Source: Mycteria americana
Lineage: Eukaryota > Chordata > Aves > Ciconiiformes > Ciconiidae
Assembly: GCF_035582795.1 (NCBI RefSeq)
Contig: NC_134365.1
Location: 222,535,887 to 222,599,886, forward strand
Direction of reading: 5' to 3'
DNA length: 64,000 bases
A model generated the notes under the pieces. The model was not told where the DNA came from and did no database searches. It saw nothing but the letters and a program-made list of their open reading frames with translations. The position numbers were made by a program, and so were the translations under genes. Shown in pieces: positions 34,296-44,792 of this stretch; position 1 is the first letter of the stretch, and the number at the start of each line of letters is the position of its first letter.

Positions 34296-36779
34296 GGCAG
34301 CAGAAGGGGATGGCCAGGGTGTGGCACGCTGAGAAGGGGCCTCCGGTTATCCTGAGCTCAAGAGCTTTATGCCTCCCGCGCTGTGCAGGCCGTTCTGCAT
34401 TTCACCTGCCAGACGTGGGCCCCTTTGCAGAGAAAGGGCTGCACAGGCCACTGTGCGATGGCCCATCGCGACTTAACACGTGTGCATGGGACTCAGTGGG
34501 GTGTGAGCCTTGTGCCTTGGCTCTCCCAAATGCTGGACTCTGCCTTGCCTTAGCCCCTATCAGCGAAATGATGAATGCCCCTGCCAAAATATAGCCCGTG
34601 GCAGAGCAACCCGGGGGGGGTTTGCCACCAGCAAACCATGCAGATACCTGCGCTGCAGGACTCCAGTCTCCTTGCACCAGGAGCTGTGGGCAATGCTGGA
34701 GTTGTTCTGAGGATGCTCAGGCTTTGCAGCTGAAATCTGCATTAACCCTGTTGTCCTCCTCCTGTGACAGAACTTGTCCTGCTTGGTGTACTTGTCCCTT
34801 TTGGAGCAGGAAGAAGCTCGCCCAAATGTTCTCCCCTCAGATGTAAAAGGACCAGCCAGATGCAGTGCTGCTGGACAGGGAGCAAGTATCAAGCAGGACC
34901 ACCCTTTTCATGGCATTTCTGCTTTCATCCACATCCATAAAGGGCAGGTGAAATGGGCTTTGAACACAAGGTTTGCCACTGCAGGATCTGCTGTGGGCTC
35001 AAAAAGCAGCAAGAGCTCAGCTCAGGGATGTCCAGCCCGGGGGGAGCCCAGGGCCTTTCCCTTCTGAACCTGCCCGGACAAGGCTGCCGTATTCCACGTT
35101 TTCCCTCAGGTCCAGCCAGGCCGTGCCCAGCCTCCTTTGGCAGGAGGAGATGTTTGGGCTTCATGTGAATTGCTCCCCTGGGACACCCCTGAGCGTGCTG
35201 GAGGTGATGCACCCTCGCCAGGAGCAATGCCCTTGCATGGGTGGGGGGGTGCCTCTCCTGTTTTATTTTCTGCATGAAACCCCAAGAAACACTGTCCTTG
35301 CTGAAAGCACGGGGATTTTGATCCTGATACAAAGGCACCTGGGGCAATCCGCTGCCTTCCTGTTGTTTTCCATAGGATTTGGATTGGACTATAAGTAAGA
35401 GGCGCTGGGTCTTGTCGGACTAGTGACCGGGTAGGAGGTGGGCTGTTTGGATGGCTGGGCTGCAGCAGAGCTAAAGAGCTGACCAAGCTTGTCCTCAGAC
35501 ATCGGGGCTTGCCTTCCTCCACAGACCACCTCCTGCTAAGTGTCTTCTTGGCCTTTTACTGAAAATACAGGCATAGGAGGAAAATCGACTAAAAGAAAGA
35601 AAATACTGAGGGAGATTTTCAGCCTGAGAATATCTCTTTCCCCCTTTAGTTGTAGACTTTTTTTCAATGGAATAGGGATGAACAGTAGAGTTGCCTACAT
35701 TAGAGTTGCCTACATCTGCCTTTTCTCAAGAAAATCTAGTGCACGTGGGCTGGTGTGCTGGAGCACGGTGATAAATCAAGTCGAGCACTGCCTGGGTGCG
35801 TGCACGGGGGAGAGAACACGCAGGCAAAATGCTGCCGGGCTGCTGCCGGTGCCCACCCTCCTGCACCGCCTTCGCGGCCCCTCCAGGCTGCCAGCACCGC
35901 ACTGCACCGGGCATCGCCTGGGGGGCTGTCGGCCCCCGTGGTGGGGTTCTGCCATCACGCAGGAGACAAAATGGGAGCAGGCAAAGCAGCACGGGGAGAG
36001 GACATCCCGCAGGATCTGTTTGCTGGGGGACAGGGACCGGGGTGTCCTCCCCCAGCTGGGGCTGGGGACGGGGACTGAAGCCAAGGGCAGTGCCGGTGGG
36101 CACCGTACCCACCCTGCCATGCTGTGGGGTGCAGGGGATGGAAACCCTCGTCCCTGCTCCCGGGAGGTCTGCTCAGCCCATTTCTACCCCAGACACCTTG
36201 CTTGCAGAAGACCTACTTGTTCAAAAATTCAGTCATTTCTTCCTGAAGTCTATGAACAATCATGTTCCTATGAAAGTCTATGAATATCTGTCATGAAACC
36301 TATGAAACAATCGTGTAAGAACCTGGGGTTTTTGTGACCCTGGACACCTGACCGAGACACCGCACTCTGTGCCTGCCCAGGCTCCCCGCAGGGCGGAAAG
36401 CACTTCGGGACTTACTACGAATCATCTTCTCACCTTCTCAGTGTCTGCCTTGGCACCAGAAACAAAATGTCTCTTCCTTTGAGTAATGTGTGTGAGAAGG
36501 GGCATTTATGGGTCACGGAGGGCTTTTAGTACCCTCCAGTGGGTCAGGGGCAGAGAGTGGGATGCCCGCAAAAGTGGATGAAGCAGGGATAGGACGCAGT
36601 GCAAGCAGGGTATCAGAGATACTGGGATATACAGCTATGCCCTCTTTTTTCCCTTTAAAAAGTAAGCATGTCCTTTCAGCTAACCATTGCTTTTACTGCA
36701 TCATGCTCAGTTCAGACGGGGCAGACGGTGCTTCCCATGCCAAGAACAAACTCTACCCTGGAGAGTCCTGCTCTGCAGA
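34296..36779. other. Epsilon-betaA spacer, 5' part
   Basis: Non-coding. A 15-bp direct duplication (AGAGTTGCCTACATT) lies at about 35687-35716. The 247-codon frame at 35540-36283 and its overlapping neighbours have no recognisable domain. Confidence 0.5.
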
Positions 36780-37060
36780 CACTTAAACACCCAAAACCCT
36801 CTGCATGCACAGAGCATCGACTGATACTCACATGCAGAAAATTATTAATAGTCACCACTATTAGCAGGATTGGGCCCCCCATAATTGCAGAATGGGCGGC
36901 GCAGGGTGAAAAAGAAGTGCATAAACAAAGTCTGGACAGGTCTTGATAGCAAAATGTTTATCTAAAAGCTACCCCCACCCAGCTGGCTGCTTGGCCAGTA
37001 TGAGTCAGCTAATTTCTTGTAGGCTTTCTGCTAGGAATGAGCCAGGGTAGATTAAAGTCT
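36780..37060. promoter_or_regulatory. Beta/epsilon enhancer candidate
   Basis: A compact group of erythroid motifs: GATA in TTGATAGC (36945-36948), an inverted GATA site TTATCT (36958-36963), a CACC box (CCCCACCC, 36972-36980), E-box-like CAGCTG (36980-36985), and an NF-E2/MARE half TGAGTCAGC (37001-37009), with a further TGAGCCAG and AGATTA to the right. In chicken the single shared enhancer sits between betaA and epsilon a few hundred bp 3' of the betaA polyadenylation site; here the cluster is about 420 bp past that site. Position and motif content agree, so I infer orthology. Confidence 0.8.
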
Positions 37061-37420
37061 TCACTTTGCTGATCCTCCCTAAAAAACATGAATCCTCCAA
37101 GTTCCCCTTGCTTGCAAGAAAACACGCAGGTTTCACAGTAAAATACTGACTAGTTCCTCAGTGCAAACTTCCCAGTGTGTGACCACAGAGGTAGCAGGGC
37201 TGTATCTACCCAATACTAAGTATGATTCCCAGAGGCAAATCCCACACAACCCCCCCAAAAACATACAGAACAAAGGGAGGTGGTATTTTCTGGGAGCAAA
37301 ATGCCCACCCTGCTCAAGCTTACACCCCAGTCAGCCTGTGGGTGCCCCAGGTCCCCGTCCCCCCAACCCCTCCAGCCTCTTAGGGACACACGGACTCAGT
37401 GGAGACGTCACGGGATGAGC

Positions 37421-37426
37421 TTTATT
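37421..37426 (-). terminator. BetaA polyadenylation signal
   Basis: AATAAA on the minus strand, 93 bp after the betaA stop. Confidence 0.9.
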
Positions 37427-37518
37427 TGGCTGTTACAAGCTGTCAGATCCAGAGCAGCATGTCAGCCGGTGCACGACACGCCGCTGGAGGACGCTGCCAG
37501 GGCTTTCCTGCTGACGCT

Positions 37519-39015
37519 TTAGTGGTATTTGCGGGCCAGAGCGTGGGCCACCGCATTGACCAGCTTTTTCCAGGCAGCCTGGCAGTCAGGAGTGAAATCC
37601 TTGCCGAAGTGGGCGGCCAGGACGATGATCAGGATGTCACCCAGGAGCTGGGGGGACAAGAGCACCCTCGAGTTAGCAATGCCCAGGAGCCTGCAGATCC
37701 CCACGCAAGCACTCGCGTTAGACCCAGGGAAACCTCCATTTTGTAGGCTTAAAAATCTCCCTGGAGTCCTTTTTAAGATGTACCTTAAGTTTGTCTCTGC
37801 TTTTACTCTAAAGATTCGGGTTCCGCTACTGCTATGGGAAGAGCAACCAAAAATTCTCCAGAAATTTTGTCGATCAGATTTTGCTTTCTCCCTTCTGGCT
37901 TCCTTTGGGAGCTTCTCCCGAGCAGAAGCCCCAGCTGAGCGTCTGCCGCGCGGCAGGAGCCGGCACTCGGCGCTGCAAAGCGCCCTGGCATGAACGATGA
38001 GCTCATGCTGGGGGGATCTCTGCCAGCCACGGTGACAAACGTTGGGGTTACTTCCCCACTGGGAAACTCTCAGCTGCAGGGACGCAGGAGCCAAAGTTTT
38101 CTCTCCCTCTAGGTCCCATTCCTCTTTTGCTTTTGGCATCGAGCCACCATCTCTTGCTCCTCACTCATCTCTCCTTTCTCCTCTGTGCCAAGCTTCGCTC
38201 TTGCTCCTTCACTTTCCCCTTGGCTCAAACCTCTTCCTGCTCAACAACCGCTTTCGCTTTACTCTCCCCCTCCCTTTCTGCACCGAAACCACCTCCTCAC
38301 CACCTTCCCGTCTCCCGTGCATCCTCGCTTGCACCCTCCAGACGGCCTCTCCGTAACCCTCACCTCTCGGCCCCTTCGGTGTTTTCTCACCAAGCTGCAG
38401 GTTGGTCCCTTCCCTCTCTGTCCTTCTCCTGCGTCTCCCCCTCGCCCCAACCACCAGCCCCTATTCCTCCTGCACCGGCATGTCTAGGGTAAACCCCTCA
38501 CATGGTGGGGCTCAGGGTTACGGGAGAAACCGCCCACAGAGACGCGGTGGGGAGCATGGGTCCCCTGGTCAGGAGCATGGCTCACCTTGAAGTTCTCAGG
38601 GTCCACGTGCAGCTTGTCACAGTGCAGCTCGGACAGGTGGGCGAAAGTGTTCTTGATGTTGTCCAGGTTCTTGACAGCTTCCCCGAAGGAGGTGAGCACT
38701 TTCTTGCCATGGGCGTGGACCATGGCATTGCCAGTGATGGCGCTGGCAGTGGTGAGGTTCCCAAAGGAAGCGAAGAACCTCTGGGTCCAGGGGTAGACGA
38801 TCAGCAGCCTGGGGAGAGATGGAGGGACACAAGCAGACACAGACACGTTAATGTTCCCAAATGCAATCGCCACCGTTTCTCTCTCCAGCGTGCAGCTGAG
38901 CAGATGCCCGGAGCTGGACCTACCTGGCCAGGGCCTCGGCACCGCATTGCTCCACATTGACCTTGCCCCAGAGGCCGGTGATGAGCTGCTTCTCTTCGGC
39001 TGACCAGTGCACCAT
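37519..39015 (-). CDS. HBB: Adult beta-globin (betaA)
   Basis: 147 codons in three exons: 39015-38924 (92 bp), 38808-38586 (223 bp), 37647-37519 (129 bp, TAA stop); introns 115 and 938 bp. Third in transcription order, the place of chicken betaA, the main adult beta chain. It begins [20 protein letters not shown], with [20 protein letters not shown], distal His63 (VHAHGKKV), Lys82, proximal His92, Cys93 and a C-terminal HALARKYH. The stretch from LTTASAI to NAMVH departs from the usual LSSPTAI...NPMVR of birds. Mature position 104 is Lys (AAG closing exon 2) and position 135 is Asn (KKLVNAVAH), where most birds have Arg at both. All splice sites are canonical. Assignment rests on gene order and on [14 protein letters not shown]. 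Confidence 0.95.
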
Positions 39016-39114
39016 GGTGGCAGGTGGTGGGTAGCGTCCGGCTGCCGGCGGGTACGGAGGAAGTCTCGGCTCTTGCTCCCGAGGGGATCGCACGCTGGCG
39101 AGCGGCTCTCCCTG

Positions 39115-39195
39115 TCCCCTCTTTTATACACTACGCTGGGCCCCTCCTCTTCCCCGTGCACCCCTCCATTGGCTGGGCCCCCGGGGGGGGGCACA
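39115..39195 (-). promoter_or_regulatory. BetaA promoter
   Basis: Minus-strand TATAAAAG (39121-39128) preceded by CCAAT (39168-39172) and, between them, GGGGTGCA. A nine-base G/C run lies at 39183-39191, just upstream of the CCAAT box, in the area where chicken betaA has a G-string element. Here the TATA box is canonical and not the GATA-type form. Confidence 0.88.
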
Positions 39196-39199
39196 GCCC

Positions 39200-40990
39200 T
39201 GGCACCCCGAGGGAAGGGACGCGGCATCAGGGTGGGGCCCCAGGGCAAGATGCCCAGATCCACCACTGGGACGGGCCGGCGGGCCGCCCTCCCCCTGCCT
39301 TTGATTTCCAGCTCTGCAGCTCCCTACTGAAGGGTGGCATTTATCTCCACGCAAAGTCCGAGCACGGCACCGCGCAAGTCCCGCGCAAGCCCTCGGAGGA
39401 AGGTGCGTGCAGGGCTTGGTGCCCCTCGGATGGTACAAACCACGGTGGGCTGCACGGCCGTGAGGCAGAAGACTCGGACTGGGGGCTGTTGGGTCCTCCC
39501 TCTGAATGCACCAGCAGCGTGCAAGCGGTTGCTCTTGTCCTCTTCTTGCAGGACCTGTCAGGCTTTGGGTTCTCCGTGTTCTTGCCTATCAGCTATTTAA
39601 CAGTTTGCTAACTTCAGGGTAACGGTAAGAAAACCACGGGCAGTTGCTTGCAGTCAGAGAGAGCTCCTGTCTCAAAAAGCCTGTTAGCAAAGGTCAAGCA
39701 AGGCTGGAAGGGAGATGTTATAACACAGGGCACACCAATTGTCCGCATGGTGTTAGCTCGCAGGGCCCCAGGGGAGGGGAGGAAGACCGGGTGTACTGGG
39801 GTCTGTGCAGATGCGCAGCAGGAGACAGTGCCTGACCGAGTGATTCGGCAGCTGGAGGAGCAGTGGTCCTCCCAAGGGGTGGGAGAGGCAGCTGGCTCTC
39901 CTGGGACCGCGCATCTGCTCCTGTTCCAGCAGAGCAGCCTGGAGGTGGTGGGGTGGGATGCAGGCGCTGGAGCTGGGGATGGAGCTGGCGGGGCTGAGCC
40001 CAGGCAGCGCACAGGGACGCCAGCTGGTCCAGGGGGTCTGGACGGCCACGGAGCCACGCGTTGGCATTGGCCACGGGCTGCGGGCTGCCACCGTTTCTGC
40101 TGGCTGCGCCGGTTCTCCTCTGCCTGCTCACTTCAGGGGGGGCTTGGCCAAAGGACCCTGGGCCTGGGGGGTGACACTGCTCCCCAGCCCTCCAGGCTGA
40201 ACAGTGCGGCGTTAACTTCAGACCTGCCCTGGAGCCATTTGCTCTGCCTTCTCTCTGATAAGGGGGCGGGAGGAATTCACCACCCAGAAACCCCAAACAT
40301 GTCCCTGAGCTGCTCTCGGTGCTGTGGGGATGCTGCGAGTCTGAAAGGAGGACAGGAGGCTGGTGAGGGCCCCGGTCCTCTGCGTGGCATGGAGACTCTT
40401 CAGGGAACTTCCTTTTGCTTGTGGAAAGTTAGGTGTAGGGATCAGTGAAAGCAGATGCTCTGTCCTTCCTGTACATGGAATTACCATTCTTGGCATATTT
40501 TTTGCCATAATAGATAGTTGTGTCTATTACATTCTGCCTTTAATAATCTGAGAATGACAATGATTTAGACAAAAAAAAAAACCAAAACAAAACACCAAAA
40601 AAAGCATTTTTCCTTCCACGAAGGAAATTACAAACGATTCACCTAATCTCACTGCCACTTCTCCCACTGCCTGTTTCTGTACAAAGTTTTGTTCCACTTA
40701 ATCTATGAAAGACTTAAAACATTAAACCCGACGATGTTGCCTGATGTCTCAAGAAAGCACCGGAGTATTTCTATTTGTATTTTGTAGTGTGTTTATTTGG
40801 TTTTTGTCCTGAATGTTCCCCTGGATTCTCAAGCTTAGATGAGTCTCGCTGGCGTGAATTCATGGACAGGACCGCGGCTCATATTACCCCGTGTGTGTGA
40901 GCATCCCCTTCCCGTTCGCCAGCACCCGGGGTAGCCCCCATCCCGTTCCCACAGAGAGGCAGACACCTCTTCATGGCTGAGGCTGTTGGC
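39200..40990. other. BetaA-betaH spacer
   Basis: Non-coding. Several long overlapping frames (such as 39648-40448, 266 codons) occur in GC-rich sequence in all phases and show no domain. Confidence 0.5.
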
Positions 40991-40991
40991 G

Positions 40992-40997
40992 TTTATT
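40992..40997 (-). terminator. BetaH polyadenylation signal
   Basis: AATAAA on the minus strand, about 80 bp after the betaH stop. Confidence 0.9.
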
Positions 40998-41078
40998 TGG
41001 CAGTTAGACACCAGCAGAACCAGAGGATGTTTCTCCATGACCTGGGAGCATCTCTGGGCACGAATGCTTGCGGGAGGC

Positions 41079-42395
41079 TTAGTTGTACTCGTGGGCCAGC
41101 GTGCGGGCCACCACACGGACCATCTTCTGCCAGGGGGACTGGCAGGCAGAGGTGAAGTCCTTGCCGAAGTGGGCGACCAGGACGACGATGAGGATGTCAC
41201 CCAGGAGCTGGCAATGGAGGGAGGAGAAGCTGTCAGCCCAGTGCAGCCCCCCACCTCCCTCCCCACCATTGCACCACCCAGGTGTTCGCACGTGGACGCT
41301 GGTTATTGGGGAATTCATCGCAAAGCAAGGAACGGATTTATCACGGCCCCGTGCAGAGCACCAGGCTCCTTGCACAGCTTGCATCTCTGGCACTCACCAG
41401 GATGCCTGGATGTGCTGGATCCTCCTCCCCACATACCCTCCTTTGCCTGCTGTGCAATGTCCCCCCTCTGCTTCGACTGGGTTTATCCTTTCCTTTCATA
41501 TCCCTACCCACCCTTGCTTTCTCTTGGCTCAGATCCCCTCCTTCTGCTGAAGTGGCTGTGTTTATTTTCTCTCCTGGTTTAACCACTCCATCATAGCCAA
41601 GCTCAGCTATTCCCTCCAAACCCTGTCTCGGTTTTTTCCCCTTCTGGTCTCTGGCTGCTCCAAGCCAACGTTGTTTCCTACCGGCATGTATTCGACTCTG
41701 CGTTTCATCCCCATCCACCTCGCCTGCCTGGGTCCCTGCTCTCACAGGTCCCAGCCCCATAACTCCTCTCTATTCTCCCCAAATATGCATATTCACTCCC
41801 CCTTCCCCTCCACCACCTCTGCCCTCAGCAGGCTCCCAGGCTCAGGCAGCCTCAGGGTTTCTCTCTAGGTCTCACTGACTGCCAGACACCTCAGAGACCC
41901 CTAAAGCCCCCTCCAGAGAACAGAAACCTCTGCCCAGCTGAGGCTGGAGCCCGAGCACGGCTCACCCTGAAGTTCTCGGGGTCCACGTGCAGCTTCTCAC
42001 AGTGGAGTTTGCTCAGCTGAGCAAAACATTTCTTGATGTTGTCCAGGTTCTTGACGGCTTCCCCGAAGGAGGCGAGCACGTTCCTGCCATGGGCATGGAC
42101 CATGGCATTGCCGGTGATGTCAGTGGGGCTGGAGAGGTTTCCGAAGGAAGCGAAGAACCTCTGGGTCCAGGGGTAGACGATCAGCAGCCTGGGGAGAGAT
42201 GGAGGGACACAAGCAGAGACAGGCACATTGATGCTCCCATGACTGGAGTGGTCTCTTTATCCGGGGAGGGTGCAGCTGAGCAGATGCCCAGAGCTGGACC
42301 TACCTGGCCAGGGCCTCGGCACCGCATTGGTCCACATTGACCTTGCCCCAGAGGCCGGTGATGAGCTGCTTCTCTTCGGCTGACCAGTGCACCAT
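41079..42395 (-). CDS. HBBH: BetaH globin (hatching-type), divergent
   Basis: 147 codons in three exons: 42395-42304, 42188-41966, 41207-41079 (TAA stop); introns 115 and 758 bp, canonical ends. Second in transcription order, the chicken betaH position. Start [20 protein letters not shown]; proximal His92, distal His63, Lys82 and Cys93 are kept. Unusual features: AHGRNV (Asn at 66, normally Lys next to a haem propionate), Cys at 84 (NIKKCFAQL), Val for Ala in [15 protein letters not shown], and the C-terminus [14 protein letters not shown], where Arg143-Lys144-His146 became His-Glu-Asn. Loss of His146 removes the main Bohr-effect residue. The frame is intact, so this is either a diverged functional chain or a gene under relaxed constraint. 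Symbol by position. Confidence 0.93.
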
Positions 42396-42470
42396 GGTGT
42401 CAAGCAAGAGGGTTTGCCTGGGGCTTCCCTGAACAATGACGAGGAAGTGGAGCTGAAGTCTGCTCCAGAG

Positions 42471-42535
42471 ATTTTTTATACACTAGTAATGGCTTGTCCT
42501 AATCTCAGTTCACGTAGCTATTGGTTGGGGCTGGG
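42471..42535 (-). promoter_or_regulatory. BetaH promoter
   Basis: Minus-strand TATAAAAAAT (42471-42480) and CCAAT within CCAACCAATAG (42520-42524). Upstream is CCATCCCCAGCCCC, with no CACCC box like that of rho and epsilon. Confidence 0.82.
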
Positions 42536-42539
42536 GATG

Positions 42540-44726
42540 GAGCTGGGCTGCTCAAGGAAAGACAGCAATTTTGGATGCTGTCCAAGGGGAAAAGAGGCCC
42601 TTTCCTCCCTCTGCCTTTGAGTGGACAAGCATCATCTCATACCCATGTACTTGTATTCACGGCCCCGAGCGCGGGTGGAGCTGCCTGCACAGCTCCTCCC
42701 CAGCTCTGGGTTTCCAGTGTTGCAGAGGCAGCTGGAGGCTGGGGGCTGAACACGCACTGCAGACCCAAGAAGACGGGCAGGGACGTTCAACGAGTTTGCC
42801 GTCTCCACCTTGAACGTGTTTTCAGACTCTTAATGGTGCACCGGTGCCCTGCACTCCGGGGATTCATCCTGAACAGCTCTAGGCATCATCCACCCCAGCT
42901 CGAAGGACCACAGGCTTATTGGGAAACAAGGACTGAATGATCACTCCCAAATCTAGGCCCCGTGCTTTAAATGGAGAGCCTCCTTTCTTGTCTGTCGTGG
43001 CAAAGAGCTTCAGAGTTGTTGTCCATCGTCTTTGTCCATCGTTGTTGTCCATGCTGTTCTGAGCCTAAGCTCTCCTATTTCCCACCTCTAGTGCAATTCC
43101 CTGTCATCAGAGAAAGTGGATCCACCTCAAAGGCGTGACTCTGAGTTCTGGGTCTCAAGAACATGGTGTTACCCCTAGCCTTAGTCCTATGAGGAGTACA
43201 AGCCGGACACGTCACCCATGCCAGTCCCACCCAACACCAGCAGGAGTCTAGGACCAGGCTATACTGTGCAAAACCAGCCCAATGTTAATTTATTTGCTGG
43301 CCCTCCAGGAAGAGGACAACACAGCATGTATTTTATTTTAGATTTTGAATGCCTCATTACTGTATGGGGCTGATCACTGCCCCTTAGTCTAATAACTGGG
43401 TGGCTTTGGGGCACAGTTCTGAGCCTGACCAAATCAGAAATGGTGTAAACCAAATAAAAGGCAGAACCAAATAGGGAACCATGCTTATTTTTTCAGACTG
43501 CTAGCAGAAATATGCTATAAAACCTTGTCTGCATGGCAAAAGTTGGATGGTTTTGCTATATCAGGCACTAGCACTGACAAACTCTTCAGTGCAGACACTG
43601 CTTATACCAGAAAAAAGAGTTATTTTGATATATAGCGTACGTCATACCCCAAAAGAAATAAGCTGTCCTGGAAAAGCAGCATTTCTACTGTTGGTAGAGC
43701 TGTCTTGATCAGATTGCTTGTTCACATAAAATAATTCAACCCTAAGAAACAGCTTTGCAGGGGTGATCTCTCACTGCATGCAGGATGAAGTCTGGCCTCC
43801 TGTCTTCTTCTTGGCAACCATCTTTACAAATCTGAGGAGCACTATCTTGTCTCTTCTCTGCCTGCTCCAAATAAAACTGTCAATAAGTTCTTCCAGCCTT
43901 ACCTCTGGTCAATACCATTACTCCCTGCCGTTACTGTATCTTTGAAAGCTGTGACTTTTTTCCACCCTCCTACTTGACAGGGCATCTTGATCCAAGGTGT
44001 TTCCTACTAACAGGGGAGGCTGTCAAAGAATAAAAGTATTCTTACCAGTATAATTTTGCAAACAGGGTCCTGCTGCACTGTAGGATGCATTCATGCACTT
44101 AAAATCATGCAAGAAGTCTGTGATACAGTCAGGTCCTGAGCTCTGCCTTCAGCTGTAACCGGTGACCTGACCTTAAACTAAATTCTCTAATCGCCACTCT
44201 GGTTCCGCTATGTGTGCAAATTGGTTCGTGCACATGCTTTCTCAGTTGATACAGACATCAGAAATGAGGAGGCTGTAACGTCAGTAAAGCTGCAGACACA
44301 GCTTCCAGGTTCTTTATTAGCAGAGCGGACTGGAGAACCGGTGGCACCAGTCCTGCGGTACCTCGGCACCGGGGCAGCTCAGATGCACCATCCCACGAGG
44401 GCAGTTTCAAATCCCCATCCCAGGCGTGAGGTGAGATGCTAAACCAAGAGAAGAAGCAAAGGATGAGCAGCTCCTGGGGCTGGCTGAGCTTCGCCTTATC
44501 TTTCCTTCCTTCTCCTTCAGCCCTGTCCCTCCCCAGCCCGTGCGGCTCCTCCTTGCTCACTGCTGTGGGCAGCAGCATCTCCCGAGCTCGCAGTGTCCCT
44601 GCCGGAGAACACCGTCCCGTCCTGGCAAGTGATTCCTTCAAAGTGCTTTTCACATCATCTCCAGCAATTGCATTAGTGCCACGGGGCAGTTAGCTGACAG
44701 GAGGAAAAAGCGTGAGATTAAACTCA
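42540..44726. other. BetaH-rho spacer, proximal part
   Basis: Non-coding. Short imperfect repeats of TTGTCCATC occur at about 43018-43052. No coding signal. Confidence 0.5.
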
Positions 44727-44792
44727 GAATCACAGAATCACAGAATCATATAGGTTGGAAAGGACCTTTAAGATCATCGAGTCCAACCATAA
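44727..44792 (-). mobile_element. CR1 LINE 3' tail
   Basis: Reverse complement of the CR1 terminus: AATCACAGAATCACAGAATC, TAGGTTGGAAAGGACC, then CATCGAGTCCAACC. It is the only interspersed repeat I recognise between the globin genes. Confidence 0.92.

Noticed and set aside
39648-40448. 266-codon frame between betaA and betaH
   Set aside because: GC-rich, open in several phases, no recognisable domain.
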